Assembly: GCF_965363235.1 (NCBI RefSeq)
Contig: NC_134849.1
Location: 19,556,863 to 19,620,862, forward strand
DNA length: 64,000 nt
Direction: 5' to 3'
Source: Mytilus galloprovincialis
Taxonomy: Eukaryota > Mollusca > Bivalvia > Mytilida > Mytilidae
Shown: positions 46,731-58,457 of the stretch, piece after piece
Layout: every line of letters starts with the position of its first letter
Position numbering within the stretch: position 1 is the stretch's first letter
The notes under the pieces: model-generated
Databases searched by the model: none
Seen by the model: only the letters and a program-made list of their open reading frames with translations
Told to the model about the DNA's origin: nothing
Made by a program: the position numbers and the translations under genes

Positions 46731-49700
46731 GTGAGGTTAATTATTATGTGTTATACTAAAAAAAGGCTAAGAAAAAGTTGAAGAATTTTCACAAGGCTTT
46801 CATTAACTAATCTTTCCATTTGAATTACAATACAAGCATATTTGCAGTATTTTGTTTGCAAAATGAAGGAACAATGTTTTGATTTACTATTCAGACAACA
46901 GTCTGAGCTGATTTTTATTTGATTGTATGTTGTACTTACATTGTGTGTTTATATCAATGTGCTGTTCACATGTGAATCGCTAGCACAATGTTGGTTTTTT
47001 AGGAATCATTATATTTACCTAAAAAATTATTAACTAGTTTTGGTATTTCTCATTTAGAATTCGCCATTTTTTTTCAAAACTTTCCTTTGGTTACTTGTTT
47101 TTACAAATGTATTCATTATACTGCCGTTGTATTAATCACTTCGTCTTATATATTTAGGGCTTAACGTCAATTCGCACATGTTTAGTTTAAGGTGTTGTAA
47201 AATGTTTCTAGTAATTTTCTGTATATTTCGTTTAGTGTTCACTACAGAATGAAATCTATCACCGATATAACGTCAACTTTCAGTAACAAAAAAAACAAGT
47301 ATAGATAGATATAGGAAGATGTGGTGTGAGTGCCAATGAGACAACTCTCCATCCAAGTAACAATTTAAAAAAAGTAAACCATTATATGTCAATGCACGGC
47401 CTTCAACACGGAGCTTTGGCTCACACAGAACAAGAAGCTATAAAGGGCCCCAAAATTACTAGTGTAAAACCATTCAAATGGGAAAACCAACGGTCTAATC
47501 TATATAAAATTTTTAAAAAACGAGAAACAAGAAACATGTATAAATTACATAAACAAACGACAACTACTGTACATCAAATTCCTGACTTAGGACAGGTGCA
47601 AACATTTGCAGCGGGATTAAACGTTTTAATGGATCCAAAATTTCTCCCTTTTTTTGAAACAATAGCAAAACATCACAACATAGAAAAACACACGGTAAAA
47701 TATCAATTGGCAGGCTTAACACAATCAAAAAACGTACATTAATAAAGTATTGAATATAGTGTGTCATTTTATCTTTTATAATATTATTATTCGAGAGAGA
47801 AAAGGTTTTCAAGTACCGATTTTAAATGCATGTTTTATGCAGATTTTGTTAGCTCCTTGAGTAAAATAAAAGAAGAGTTCAGATCCGACAAAATCAGTAC
47901 AAGTCAGATTAATAACCTCGTCGATGATATATGAAAAGGATTTTATTTTGTTTTTTGTTTTGTTTAAAGAGATATCTTCAGGCAATGCTTACCAGTCCTA
48001 GGAAACAAACGTTTCAAAAACACTCAGATTTTTTCGTCTTCGACATAGTGTTCGGTATTGTTAAGAGATATTTCATTTTGAGTTTACTTCTAATTTTTGT
48101 CCTGTTGTTCATGAAGGCGTTACATTTGTAATTTGTTTCTTTTGATATCTGTGTTTCTAATAAATAGGATTTTCGAAAGTGGTCCTAGCTTAGACAATTT
48201 ATATGGCAACTCTGTGTCTTGAATTTGTTAATATTTTTTAATTCAGAGGCTATCTGATAGTCTATTGTTGATCTTTTTAAAAGAATGCATAAGTTATGTT
48301 TCATATAAGGATACCAAAAAATAACCAGATTTAATAATGTATACACATAGACTAATGATTGCTTAAATATTAATCTTTAACGATAGAAAAAGTACAATCA
48401 GGTAGTTTAGTTTTCTTACCCCAGGCATAGATTACTGATGAGTCTTATAAAGACGAAACGCGTGTCAGGCGTACTAAATTATAATCATGGTACCTTTTAT
48501 AACTATTTACCTTAGCCGTATTTGGCAAAAACAAAATCATACTTTTTTAAACAGTAAATTTATAGAATGACCATATAATAAGGTTGACGATTTTTTTAAT
48601 TGCTCAATTTTAAGAAAACAGATCTCCCACAAAATCTAATATTGTAAATCATTAGTTATTAGAAACACAAACAACAAAAAAACCTATTGGTACAAACGAT
48701 AATAAAATCTCCCTATTAGCTCCCTAATATGTTCTTCTCTAGATGAGTTTAAGTAGGATGCCTGACGATTGTGACAAGGCCAACGAAATCCATTAAGAAA
48801 ATAAAAAATAATTTCCTGTATATAAAAGTATGAATTTTTCTTATCAACGGCAAAGATTACCTTAACAATATTTGGCACACCTTTTTGGAAGTGTGGGTCT
48901 TCAATGCTCTTCAACTTTTTACTTGTTTGGCTTTATTACTATTTTGATCTGAGCGTCACTTATAAGTCTTCTGCAGAAGAAACGCGCGTCTGACGTTTTA
49001 AGTTATAAGCCTGGTACATTTGTTAACTATATGCCTCTGCTAGTGGACGTTTCGTTCCCGATGAAATCATCAGCCTAGTAGTCAGCTCTTCGGTGTTGAA
49101 TTGAATATCCATTATATGGTCATTCTATAAATTTACTGTTTAAAAAAGTATGATTTTTTTTCATCCCAGGCATAAATTACCTTATCTTTATTTGGCACAA
49201 ATTTGTGCAATTTTGGGTCCTCAATGCTCTTCAGCTAGTTTGGCTGTAAACTATTTCGATCTGAGCGTCACTGATGAGTCTTATGTAGACGAAACGCGCG
49301 TCTGGCGTATTAAGTTTTAAGACTGGTAGCTTTGATAACTATTTACAATCAGACGTGATACGGTTAACTCCAAAACAAGTCTGGATATGAAAACAGGGTA
49401 CGCGTCTTCTTTCATATCAGGAATTAAATGTATCAACAAAATTCAAAGAACATTGTATTACAGATAATTGTTATAGTTGCGTAAATACTAAGCGAAAAAA
49501 ACGTACTCGTTAAATTAAAGCATTGACAACTTTTAAGTTAACTAGTATTAGCCAATATCTTTTTCTCTTTTCAATCTGTACCTTTTTCTTTAACATGTTA
49601 AAACAGACTGCATTGATCAACGACCCTCAAAAGAAGCATTTGAAATTCAAACGTGTGATAACCAGCCTTCTATAATTATTCCCACAAAAAGATCATCGAA

Positions 49701-51559
49701 ATTCATCTACTGGTATTTGATGCGAGCTATACTACTTCAATCGAGAGCGAATAGTTCGAATTTGCCCTTAAAACATTATACAATATTTTTTTAAAGGAAA
49801 AAATATCATCAAATACAAATAGGACTATACAAATGATATATATAATTTTTTTCATTACTTTTGTTTTAGAAACCTGGAAGAGTCCAATACAGAATGGAAT
49901 ATATAAAACAATTGGTTTGAACTCTGGAGGCTTTCTTATGCTAATAGTAGGCATAGCATTGCACGGTGTTACTAAACAGAAAATGTTAACCATTGCTGTT
50001 GACATAGGTGCTGTTGGTGCAGGAATTACAGGGGGTATGTTATTTAGTTTTCCTTATAAAGATACGTGTATCAAGAATGCATTTTACATCATATTCTACC
50101 CCTTTTTAAAAATTTACATCGAAGACATATCGAATTTGTAAAAGTTAAACGAACAATGAAGATGATCACAGACATTTTGTTCAAAACGTGACTTCAATTT
50201 AAAAAATATATTTGCTGAATTATTTTCGATTTCCTGGTATGACATGTATGAAGCGAATATTTTTATAATTTGTTGCAAAACTTTCACACTGGTAATTTAT
50301 TAAAAAGTAAAATCACAAAAATACTGAACTTAGAGGAAAATCAATTCGGAAAGTCCATAATCACATGGCAAAATCAAATAACAAAACGCATCAAAAACGA
50401 ATGGACAAGAACTGTCATATTCCTGACTTGGTACAGGCATTTTCAAATGTAGAAAAATGGTAGATTAAACCTGGTTTTATAGCGCTAACCCTCTCACTTT
50501 GATGACAGTCTCATCAAATACCGTTATATTTACATTGATGCAAATAATTTGTTGTAATATTGTGTAACCCTCATCTGTTTTTTATTTGGCAAATCCTTTT
50601 GAAATGTTTCGCCCTCAATGTTCATCAACTTTGTCTTGAACTATAGTTGGCTTTTAACATTGATTGTTTGTGCGTTACTGAAGAGTCTTTTGAGTCAGTT
50701 GAGACATTAAGACTGCTGTTCATCTATATTAGATATGTCAAAATATATATGTTTAAAGACAGATACGTAAACACATAACACGTATACATGATTTGATTGA
50801 TAATGGAAATGAGAAAAGTGTCAAAGAGAAAAAAAGCAACAAAAGAACAGAAAACAGTCCAAGGCAAACAATGGATCTTTAACACAACGTGGAAATCTTG
50901 CACTCGGAGGCCGTCTACAGATGGCCAACAAAAATGCACATTTATTCAGTGAAAATGGACGTCAAACTGAACTCCGAATATCATGATTCAACTAAAATTC
51001 AAAAACAAAAATATAAGAATAACAAAGACCAGAAGCCCCAGACTTGGGACATGTGCGAAAATGAAGTGGAGTTATACACGTTTTGTGAGATCTCAACCCT
51101 CAATAGGAATATAACTATTGGGGCATTGCTAAACTTAATGTAACATTCTTTATATATCTCGCAGATTAATTGATTAAGTCAATATCTGTTACAGGATACT
51201 TTTGTTTAAAAGCAATCAAAGATTATGAAAATGGAATATATGGAGCTGTTGCAAAAAGATCTAGGCCGTACTACTTTCCTGAAAAAGAGAACATGGAAAT
51301 TGGATACAACCTTGCAATGTACAGTGCCATCATGACGATCGTTGCTTCAGTTTTAATCATAGTATATATCGGTCTGTACATTCCATTTGGAGAGGGGAAA
51401 TGGATCTGGCAAAAGAAAACAATTATTCTACCAGATGTAGAGAAAAGCATTCCTATAGAAACTAAAACTAAAAATATACCAAAGAAAATAGGTCAACAAC
51501 GAAAAGCTAAGCAAACGGAAGGGAAAATGATCGAAGTGAAAGAATATAGGAGCAAATAA
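46469..51559 (+). CDS. Gene E: four-TM claudin/PMP22-like membrane protein, second subfamily
   Basis: Join of 46469-46730, 49870-50034 and 51195-51559: 792 bp, 263 residues, introns 3139 and 1160 bp with GT-AG ends. Start MGKCVK aligns with genes D and F; an in-frame ATG at 46433 lies at or before the expected transcription start. TM1 about 10-34; PGVKWNEY gives W41; TLW at 59-61; exon 1 ends NPHHDG; exon 2 begins E-TWKSPIQNG with TM2 and ends GAGITGG; loop 2 has FPEKENMEIGYN; TM4 follows; the tail begins FGEGKWIWQKK and is very basic. Exon 1 is strikingly similar to gene F. Neighbours are repeats only. A possible AATAAA lies about 270 bp after the stop. Confidence 0.88.
47305..47745 (+). repeat. 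Dispersed repeat (AATGAGACAACTCTCCATCC family) with incidental 138-aa frame
   Basis: AGATGTGGTGTGAGTGCCAA through CCTTCAACACGGAGC to TCAATTGGCAGGCTTAAC. A frame from 47326 to 47742 is open but its sequence is one I associate with a very common bivalve repeat, and shorter copies occur in both orientations in this window. It sits in gene E intron 1 and should not be called a gene. Confidence 0.65.
48421..48560 (+). repeat. Truncated ribozyme-repeat unit, gene E intron 1
   Basis: Contains CTGATGA, GAAAC and a GTC triplet at 48435-48466 followed by the usual TTATAATCATGGTACC and ACCTTAGCCGTATTTGGCAA. The 5' stem I arm is missing, so the ribozyme is not complete. Confidence 0.6.
48860..49350 (+). 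repeat. Tandem pair of ribozyme-bearing units, gene E intron 1
   Basis: GATCTGAGCGTCAC occurs at about 48947 and 49259, a 312-bp period. Both units carry TCAATGCTCTTCA and the ribozyme block; the first block is degraded, the second intact. Confidence 0.75.
49265..49308 (+). ncRNA. Type I hammerhead ribozyme motif, intact core
   Basis: GCGTCA (stem I), CTGATGA at 49271-49277, GTC-TTATGTA-GAC (stem II), GAAA, minimal stem III (AC-GCGC-GT), GTC ending at 49302 as the cleavage site, and TGGCGT closing stem I. Stem I pairs: A-U, C-G, U-G, G-C, C-G, G-U. All conserved core bases are present. Confidence 0.8.
49870..50034 (+). CDS. Gene E exon 2
   Basis: 165 bp, phase 1 at both ends, acceptor TTGTTTTAG, donor GGGG|GTATGT. 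Encodes TM2 and start of TM3. Confidence 0.87.
50290..50560 (+). repeat. Dispersed repeat (TTGGTACAGGCATTTTC family), gene E intron 2
   Basis: GACTTGGTACAGGCATTTTC and ACCTGGTTTTATAGCGCTAA match 28193, 53395 and 59885. Confidence 0.65.
50798..50945 (+). repeat. Dispersed repeat (GTGTCAAAGAGA family), gene E intron 2
   Basis: GGAAATGAGAAAAGTGTCAA and the flank to AGATGGCCAAC match the copy at 62470-62620 and, inverted, those at 52610-52760 and 59120-59235. Confidence 0.55.
51195..51559 (+). CDS. Gene E exon 3
   Basis: 365 bp after CTGTTACAG. Begins GYFCLKAIKDYENG, carries TM4, and ends in TAA after VKEYRSK, close to VKEFVPE of gene D. Confidence 0.88.
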
Positions 51560-52848
51560 ACTGTACTTTTTATGCCTGGCTATTTGCAAACTTTTTCTCT
51601 TTATATTTACCTTTATTTTTCTTTTTCTTTTTATTTTACAAAATCTGGTTTCATTAAAAAAGAAAGTAAATAAGAAAGCCACATAACTCTGGATTAGGAT
51701 TTGGTTATCACATATCATGCTTAATTCTTCACACTCAGCTGTAAAAAGGTCGATGACAGGAAGAGTAATTGCGATATTGTATTTATTGATTTCTAATTTC
51801 ACCTCTGTTGCTGATTGTATACAAGCTATAAATAAATGTTCTAAAAAGAAACCAGGTCACAGCGTTTTATTTATCATGTCCTTACAGGAACATGGTAAAT
51901 CTTAATTCTCGTTCTACTGTACATTTTACAGTAATACTTTAAAACCTTTATATTCTAATAATTGGATTTTTTTTTCTACAACACATTCTTTTAATTGCAA
52001 AATTAATGTATCAGTTATTGCAAATAATGATCAGTATTATCCACCATGTACATGATGTAGGGCAAACAATTGTTAACAGTTTGTTTGTCCTTCTTTTTTA
52101 TGTTCTTTTTCTTTGGAATGCGACTGCTCTGGTGTGGAAGTTGCACTCTTGATCACCTTTATGACAGCGCAAACTTCAGCCCTCTAAATTATTTGTATTA
52201 TTTACTTTTAATATAATCATTTAAATGTCTTATGCCTGTCTGTTTAAATGCGTTCTGTCATATTTAATTTATTACTATTACATTTATTTGTAAAAACGAA
52301 AGTGACCATTCTAACAACATATCTCACTATTTTTGTGGTGAAAAAAATGAAAAAAAATATTTTAAAAAAGTCTGAATTCTATATAAATGAACACATATAT
52401 AACGGAAACGAAGTATTTAAAAGAGAAGATTTTCTTGACACCTTAGAAAAACGTTAAAGATAAAAAAAAGTTACAAAAAAACTAAAAACATTGAAAATAA
52501 GAAACACAGCTCCATGAAAATACACGGCACATTGTTTATGCAGACATATCTCCACAGTCACAGAAGCGGAACAATGTTACGTCCATTATCAATTACCTAA
52601 GTATACACATTTGTTGAGGGGCCAGATAAAGGACGCCTCCGGGTGCTGGATTTTCTCGCTGCATTGAAGACCCATTGGTAGCCTTCCGCTGAAGTCTGAT
52701 CTAAGGTCGGGTTGTTGTCTCTTTGACACATTCCCCATTTCCATTCTCAATTTTATTTGTTTAATAGTTGTTCTACTGTAAACAACTTTTATAGTCAGCT
52801 GTCCTATCTAATAAGTAGTTATCAAAAGTACCAGGATTATAATTTCAT

Positions 52849-52892
52849 ACGCCAGACGCGCGTTTCGTCTACATAAGACTCATCAGTGACGC
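52849..52892 (-). ncRNA. Type I hammerhead ribozyme motif, intact core
   Basis: Minus-strand order GCGTCA, CTGATGA, GTC-TTATGTA-GAC, GAAA, short stem III, GTC, TGGCGT: the same sequence as the copy at 49265-49308 over the whole 44 nt. Confidence 0.8.
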
Positions 52893-53203
52893 TCAGATCA
52901 AAAAAGTTAAAAAGCCAAACAAATACAAAGTTGAAGAGCATTGAAGACCCAAAATTCAAAAAAGTTGTGCCAAATACGGCTAAGGTAATCTACTCCTGGG
53001 GTAAGAAAATCCTTAGTTTTTCGAAAAATTCATATTTTTGTAAACAGAAAATTTATAAAAATGACCATATAATTGATATTCATGTCAACACCAAAGTGCT
53101 GACTACTGGGCTGGTGATACCCTCGGGGAAGAAACGTCCACCAGCAATGGCATCGACCCAGTGGTGTAAATAGTTATCAAAAGTACCAGGATTATAATTC
53201 TAT

Positions 53204-53247
53204 ACGCCAGACGCGCGTTTCGTCTACATAAGACTCATCAGTGACGC
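53204..53247 (-). ncRNA. Type I hammerhead ribozyme motif, intact core, second of the pair
   Basis: Identical over 44 nt to the block at 52849-52892, 355 bp away in the same orientation. A transcript through both could be cut at two sites to free a unit-length RNA. Confidence 0.8.
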
Positions 53248-53394
53248 TCAGATCAAAATAGTTAAAAAGCCAAACAAATACAAAGTTGAAGAGCTTTGAA
53301 GACCAAATAAGGTTACTAAGCCCTTTCAAATATTTATCTTGGTAGGTAAAAAATAGAACGTACAGTAAAATCACTCCATAGAAAAAAGTTACAT

Positions 53395-53600
53395 CACAAA
53401 AATACTGAACTCAGAAGAAAATTCCAAACGGAAAAGCCCGTAATCAAATGTCAAAATCAAAAGCACAAACACATCATACGAATGGCCTACAACTGTCATA
53501 TTCCTGACTTGGTACAGGCATTTTCGTATGTAGAAAATGGTGGATTGAACCTGGTTTTAGAGTTATAAACCTCTAACTTTTTGGACAGTCGCATTCTCAA
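53395..53600 (+). repeat. Dispersed repeat (TTGGTACAGGCATTTTC family)
   Basis: Contains GACTTGGTACAGGCATTTTC and GAAAATGGTGGATTGAACCT. Confidence 0.65.
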
Positions 53601-53907
53601 AAAACAGATATAAAATATTTAAAGAAAAAAAAATCCTTTAAAAAAAAAATTATTACAAAATTACCTAATGCTTATTGAAAAAGCGAAGTCAATAATTTTT
53701 TGTCAAACGTTATCAATCAACGAAACTATTAAACAATAATTATCAAATTCCTGCCTTCATGACCTTGGTGCAGGCATTTTTGATAAAAACCAAATCCTCT
53801 ATTAGGCATAATATCTCTAACAAATTATATAAGTTATTGAATTTACCCTTTTTGTTTCAACATTCGGCAGATGGATTTGTTACCAATACAGTCTGTATAT
53901 ATTTCAT

Positions 53908-56900
53908 CTATTTGGATCCCTCTTGTACTGGTTGCACTGGCGTAGTACCAGTATTCAGAAGTACGATTACCTTCACAAATTTAAAAATTGCAGAAATAAA
54001 AAAGAATGTGATGGCAATTGCTGCTATGTAGAATCCAATAGATAGGTTATCCTTCTCCGGGTATCCAGACTTAGGAACTTAAAACATCACGGTCAAAATT
54101 GACTTATAGTGGTTCTGGTACTGCTTCAATGTGATGACTGAAAGTGATCCTGGAATATTTGAAAACAGTATACATTCCTATTTGCAAACATTAACAAATA
54201 ATGATATATCATTAGCTACTGCAACTAGAACATGTGGTGCATGTTACAAACGAGTTTAAAGCACAGGTTTGATTCATAGCTTGGGCTCCATTCAATGTAG
54301 CATGTAAAAGTTTATAATCTAGTTTTTTTGCACAATCACACAATTAACAAAGACAAGCAACGTGTAATGCATGTTTTAAATGAGTATTCAGTACGAGTTT
54401 AATTAATAGCGTGGGCTCAATTAATTTTAGCATGTAACATATTTAAAAGTTTAAAATACAATTTTTGCACAATCACACAATTAACAAAGACAACCAACAT
54501 GTAATGCATGTTTCAGATGAGAGTGCAGCACGAGTTTAATTCATAGTGTAGGCTCAATTTATTTTAGCATGTAACATATGTAAAAGTTTAAAATACAATT
54601 TTAGCACTATCACACAATTAACAAAGACAACCAACATGTGAGGCGTGTTTTAAACGAGTTTGCCGCATGAGTTAAATTGATAGAGGGGACCCAATCACAA
54701 GTAGTCTATTTTTTTTATTTCACTTAAAATTTACAAAGATTTTTTTTTCTTAGAATTGGAGACTGTTATACGCTATTTTTAGATGTTAATGTATTTGTAA
54801 TGATTGATTTAAATATACGCCTGTGAGGACGATTAGTTTTACCTTTTATTTAATAAAAACAGAAACTCAAAACTCTTACATTATGTATGATTTATTTCAT
54901 CACACTTGATGGCGTATGCATGAAAATATTTGCATTGCACACATTTGTACATCTGCTTCTAAAAGATTGATGCACATTTCTAAGTTATTGTGAAGCAAAC
55001 AGTTGTTTCAAATGCAGCTATACTACGGATTGTTGATAAGTGTTGAACGTTATCAATTATGTTAAGTAAGTATAAAGTAAAATAACAAACAAACTGAACT
55101 CCGATGAATATTCAATCCGGAAAGTTCCTATTAAAATCGTCAGTTGGAAATTTCAAATGAGGGTCTAGTAAATGTCGATAATGTGTTGAAGGTCAAATTA
55201 AGCGAGTAAGACCACATGTATCGAAATATTCATCTCTATCATCTAAATAATAACTTTAATTAACAGGAAACCAAATTCCGATATACTCTTTCAATATAAA
55301 CATATAAAAAAGTAATGCAATTGATCATATACTTGATTGACATTTATCAATAATGAAAGATATGACAACTCAAGATTTTTACACTAGTGGGTATATTAAT
55401 TACGTAATAGACCAGTTTGATCAGGATTTATCGAAAAAGTCTGAACAAGTTTTACGCAAATGTATTTTTTCAATTGATTTTGCCTGAACAAACAGTTATG
55501 TGTGTTTGTTCGTAATCACAGTATTGAGAAATTGTCTGTTTCAAAAACTGAAAGAACTAAAAGTAAGCTCAATGTTAGTACCAAGAATGACAATAACGGC
55601 ATATCATTGGTTGAATTTGAATTGTTTGGGAAGTTGAAAGATTATAACATTTTTTTTTTCGCGTACGTTTTTAAGGTATTACCCAGAATACATTATATTC
55701 TGAAAGGGCGAATTGATTGTCAGTAAACTTCACGAAATAATCAATTCCAATAGAACAGAACACAAATGTCAAAACCCCCTCCTTTTTTATCAATATATAT
55801 TAAGTTTTTTGTGATGTGCTTTGTTCTATTGTTTGTCCTTACAAAACATAATTTCGGTTTTTGATTTTTATTGTTTTGATTTTTTAGTAGATGTCACCTT
55901 CATTTTTTTATATTAAACTTTTCGATCATACTTAAATAGTATTTCCAAAATGATCGTTTCTGTAGAAAATTATATAATAATTCTTAGTGTCGAAATATCT
56001 GTTTTATGTTTAAAAATTCACTTTATAATTATAGTGTATTTTTTATATCTAATTAAATATCTATCTCATCGCGTAATGTATTATTTAAAAATTATGGATT
56101 TATTATCCTTGTGGAACCATGTTAATGACATCAGAATATTAATACATTTTTTACAGTTTGGCATGCTGAGTAAAATCTTATGTGCTACCTCACAGGTGGG
56201 CTTTCTAGAACAAAATTCACCTGTATCCAAACACATTGTTCTGGCTGCGAATCGAATTGTTATTTTTATTCAATCCTTTATGTGACGTGCATAGCGGGAA
56301 TGCAACACATGCAAAGTCTTTGATTAGACTCCCACAAACACTATACCACGAATGTAATTATGCAATTATATAAAATACAGAGAAAGAACCTGTAGCAAAA
56401 ATTATTGATAATCTATGAATGCAAAGGAGAAAAATAGATCATAATCTGAGTTTGTATACAAAAGACAGAAAATATTTGAAATGATTGTTTAAAATTTTTT
56501 AAAAGTATAAAATTCTTACCAAGTAACTTTTTACGCGATTTTTATAAAATATATACCATAAGATGCAAAAATGTCTGAAGTTTTATTGTTTATTTTGCTA
56601 TGATATATTCATGCATATTTTAAATTCCTGACGAGGTAAACACAAAGAAAAATATTTCTTGAAAAGTTTTCTATATATTCTAACCAAATTAAAATCGTTA
56701 AAATTTGCATTTGTGTTTAACCCATTAGATAATGAATACGAACGTCACCAAAATTATGGCCAAATAAACAATAAAACTTCAGACATTTCGGCATCATTTG
56801 GTATCTATTATATAAAAATCGGTCATATATTTCCTTGGTAATATTTTTTTGAAAAATATCGATTTTAGGTGAAATGATAGGACATTTATTGAGTGGGAAC

Positions 56901-57450
56901 TCACTTTTGTCCTATGACTGTACTTTTACCTGCACTGATAGATAAGGTGAATGATGCTATCCTGTAACAATTCAAAACAAAAGATTTCCTCCTTGAACAT
57001 GACACTAGACTTCCAGTTAGAAAAATACCGAAAGACAATGCTCCTAACACCAGGGTCGAAATAATAAGAAGTCTTGGCAGCAGTCTCCAGGAATCTGTAA
57101 ATAGTATGTTTCAATTGACTGCCAAAACATAACAATACAAGCTGTAAAATCGATAATGAAAAAGGCAGAATATGTTAAAAATTAAAAAAATTTCAAATCT
57201 CAAAAACTTCCCATATTCCCCCTATTTTGTTCGTTTTACTGAGTCCATAAATGTAAAAAAAAAATATTATTTGCAAGAGATTGTATGTCCTTTCTATCCT
57301 TACCGTCTTTAATTGGTCTAAAAACCTGCATGTATAGTCCATGCACGTCTGGTAGGCATACAGATGCATTACTGTACGGTAATCTAATTCATTTTTGTAA
57401 TACTAGTACTTCTATTTTACTGATTTTGCAAGAGAAACACATACAAGTAA
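53908..57450 (-). pseudogene. Pseudogene G of the first (minus-strand) subfamily
   Basis: Three exon relics keep the family order. Exon 3 (53908-54149) reads G-SLSVITLKQYQNHYKSIL, then an in-frame TAA at 54079-54081, then SGYPEKDNLSIGFYIAA and TM4. Exon 2 (56930-57094) is 165 bp and fully open with good splice sites (D-SWRLLPRLLIISTLVLGAL). Exon 1 (57304-about 57450) keeps a donor and LAKSVK, but the conserved W codon reads TAG and the LW segment is lost, and I find no start. Closest to gene B. Exon 2 surviving intact suggests recent death. Read-through or reuse of exon 2 cannot be excluded. Confidence 0.75.
54227..54690. repeat. 137-bp tandem satellite, about 3.4 copies, in pseudogene intron 2
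   Basis: ACAATTAACAAAGACAA starts at 54340, 54477 and 54614, exactly 137 bp apart, with shared ATGCATGTTT and GCTCAATT segments. Confidence 0.85.
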
Positions 57451-57586
57451 TAAATAGAAATGTTACGAGGATTAAATGTATGATTTTGTCCTTTAAAATT
57501 GAATGGTAGTACATTTTCACTCTCATAATGAAGAAGTTAAAATATTGAAAAAGAATTTACATTATATCATTTATTATAGATAGTAA

Positions 57587-58457
57587 CACATGCCAAGTCT
57601 TTTATTAGACTCCCACAAACACTCTACTACGAATGCTATTATACAGAACGACAATGCTCCTTATACTAGGGTCGAAATTATAAGAAATGTCGACAGCAGC
57701 CTGCAGGATCTGTAAAGTTGTTAGTGTATGTAATTTGAAACAACATGTTACTTTCGCATGTTTGACGATTTGGCATTGGATGAGGGGTATATATTTCGAT
57801 TGTTTGAATAAATTACTATACCTGATTGTATTCAGAAAGATATTACCCTGTGCTTTACGTTGATACACTTCATGAATATGAACTACACTTTAGAATATTG
57901 GTATTCCTCATTAGTGTATGGTATTGTATTTCCTGTACCTTACTTAACTTTGGTTTGGCGGTCATATTTGATTTTTGTTTTCTGTGACCCTGTATCCAAA
58001 ACTGTTCAGATGAATCATTATTAGCAGCGTGTAGAGTTTCATATTGTTACCGTAAAAGTAATGACTTATATCTATTTATAAGAATAATATCCTGAACTAT
58101 GAACTATCGGGTTCAGTTCACTGATCAGACACTTTATGTCACGCTGAAAGTAATAAACTTTTAATCAGGTAATTGATGTTATATTTTCTACTGTAATTTT
58201 TTTTCAATTTCAAGGTATTACATTATTATTTGACTCATGCTATTTTATTTATAATTGCACGGTCATTCGTTTGTTAACGAAAAAAAATATTTGCAACATT
58301 TAAGGTATTTTTTAATTTTATATAACACCCTAACCGCCTTTAATTGGTTTGAAAATCTAGCTGCATGTGTATTCATAGTCTAATTCATAGTTGTAATAAT
58401 TCCATTTTACTGATTTGCAAGAGAAGCACCTACAAGTGACAAAACTACTAGTATCGA
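57587..58457 (-). pseudogene. Partial tandem duplicate of pseudogene G (exons 1 and 2 only)
   Basis: The flank ACACATGC(A/C)AAGTCTTT followed by AGACTCCCACAAACACT occurs at about 56304 and 57587, so 1.28 kb was duplicated. In the second copy only the first half of exon 2 survives (about 57639-57712; GACAATGCTCC and GGGTCGAAAT), joined directly to the flank by a deletion. Exon 1 remains at about 58330-58457 (VVLSLVGASLA, then a lost base in the KSVKW region) before a dispersed repeat inserts. Confidence 0.65.

Larger units (their letters stand above)
52815..53310 (-). repeat. Ribozyme-bearing unit, partial tandem dimer on the minus strand
   Basis: TAGTTATCAAAAGTACCAGG occurs at about 52816 and 53171, a period of 355 bp, and each copy continues into an identical 44-nt ribozyme block and AAAAAGCCAAACAAATACAA. 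The two shared parts are nearly identical, implying a recent or RNA-templated origin. Confidence 0.8.
51560..53907. other. Intergenic between gene E and the pseudogene
   Basis: No exon. Contains an inverted GTGTCAAAGAGA-type repeat at about 52610-52760, a ribozyme dimer at 52815-53310 and a TTGGTACAGGCATTTTC repeat at 53395-53600. Confidence 0.5.

Noticed and set aside
47326-47742. 138-codon open frame that looks like a protein gene
   Set aside because: It lies wholly in a dispersed repeat family with other fragments in both orientations in this window, and in gene E intron 1.
51428-51802. 124-codon minus-strand frame
   Set aside because: Antisense shadow over exon 3 of gene E and its AT-rich 3' flank.
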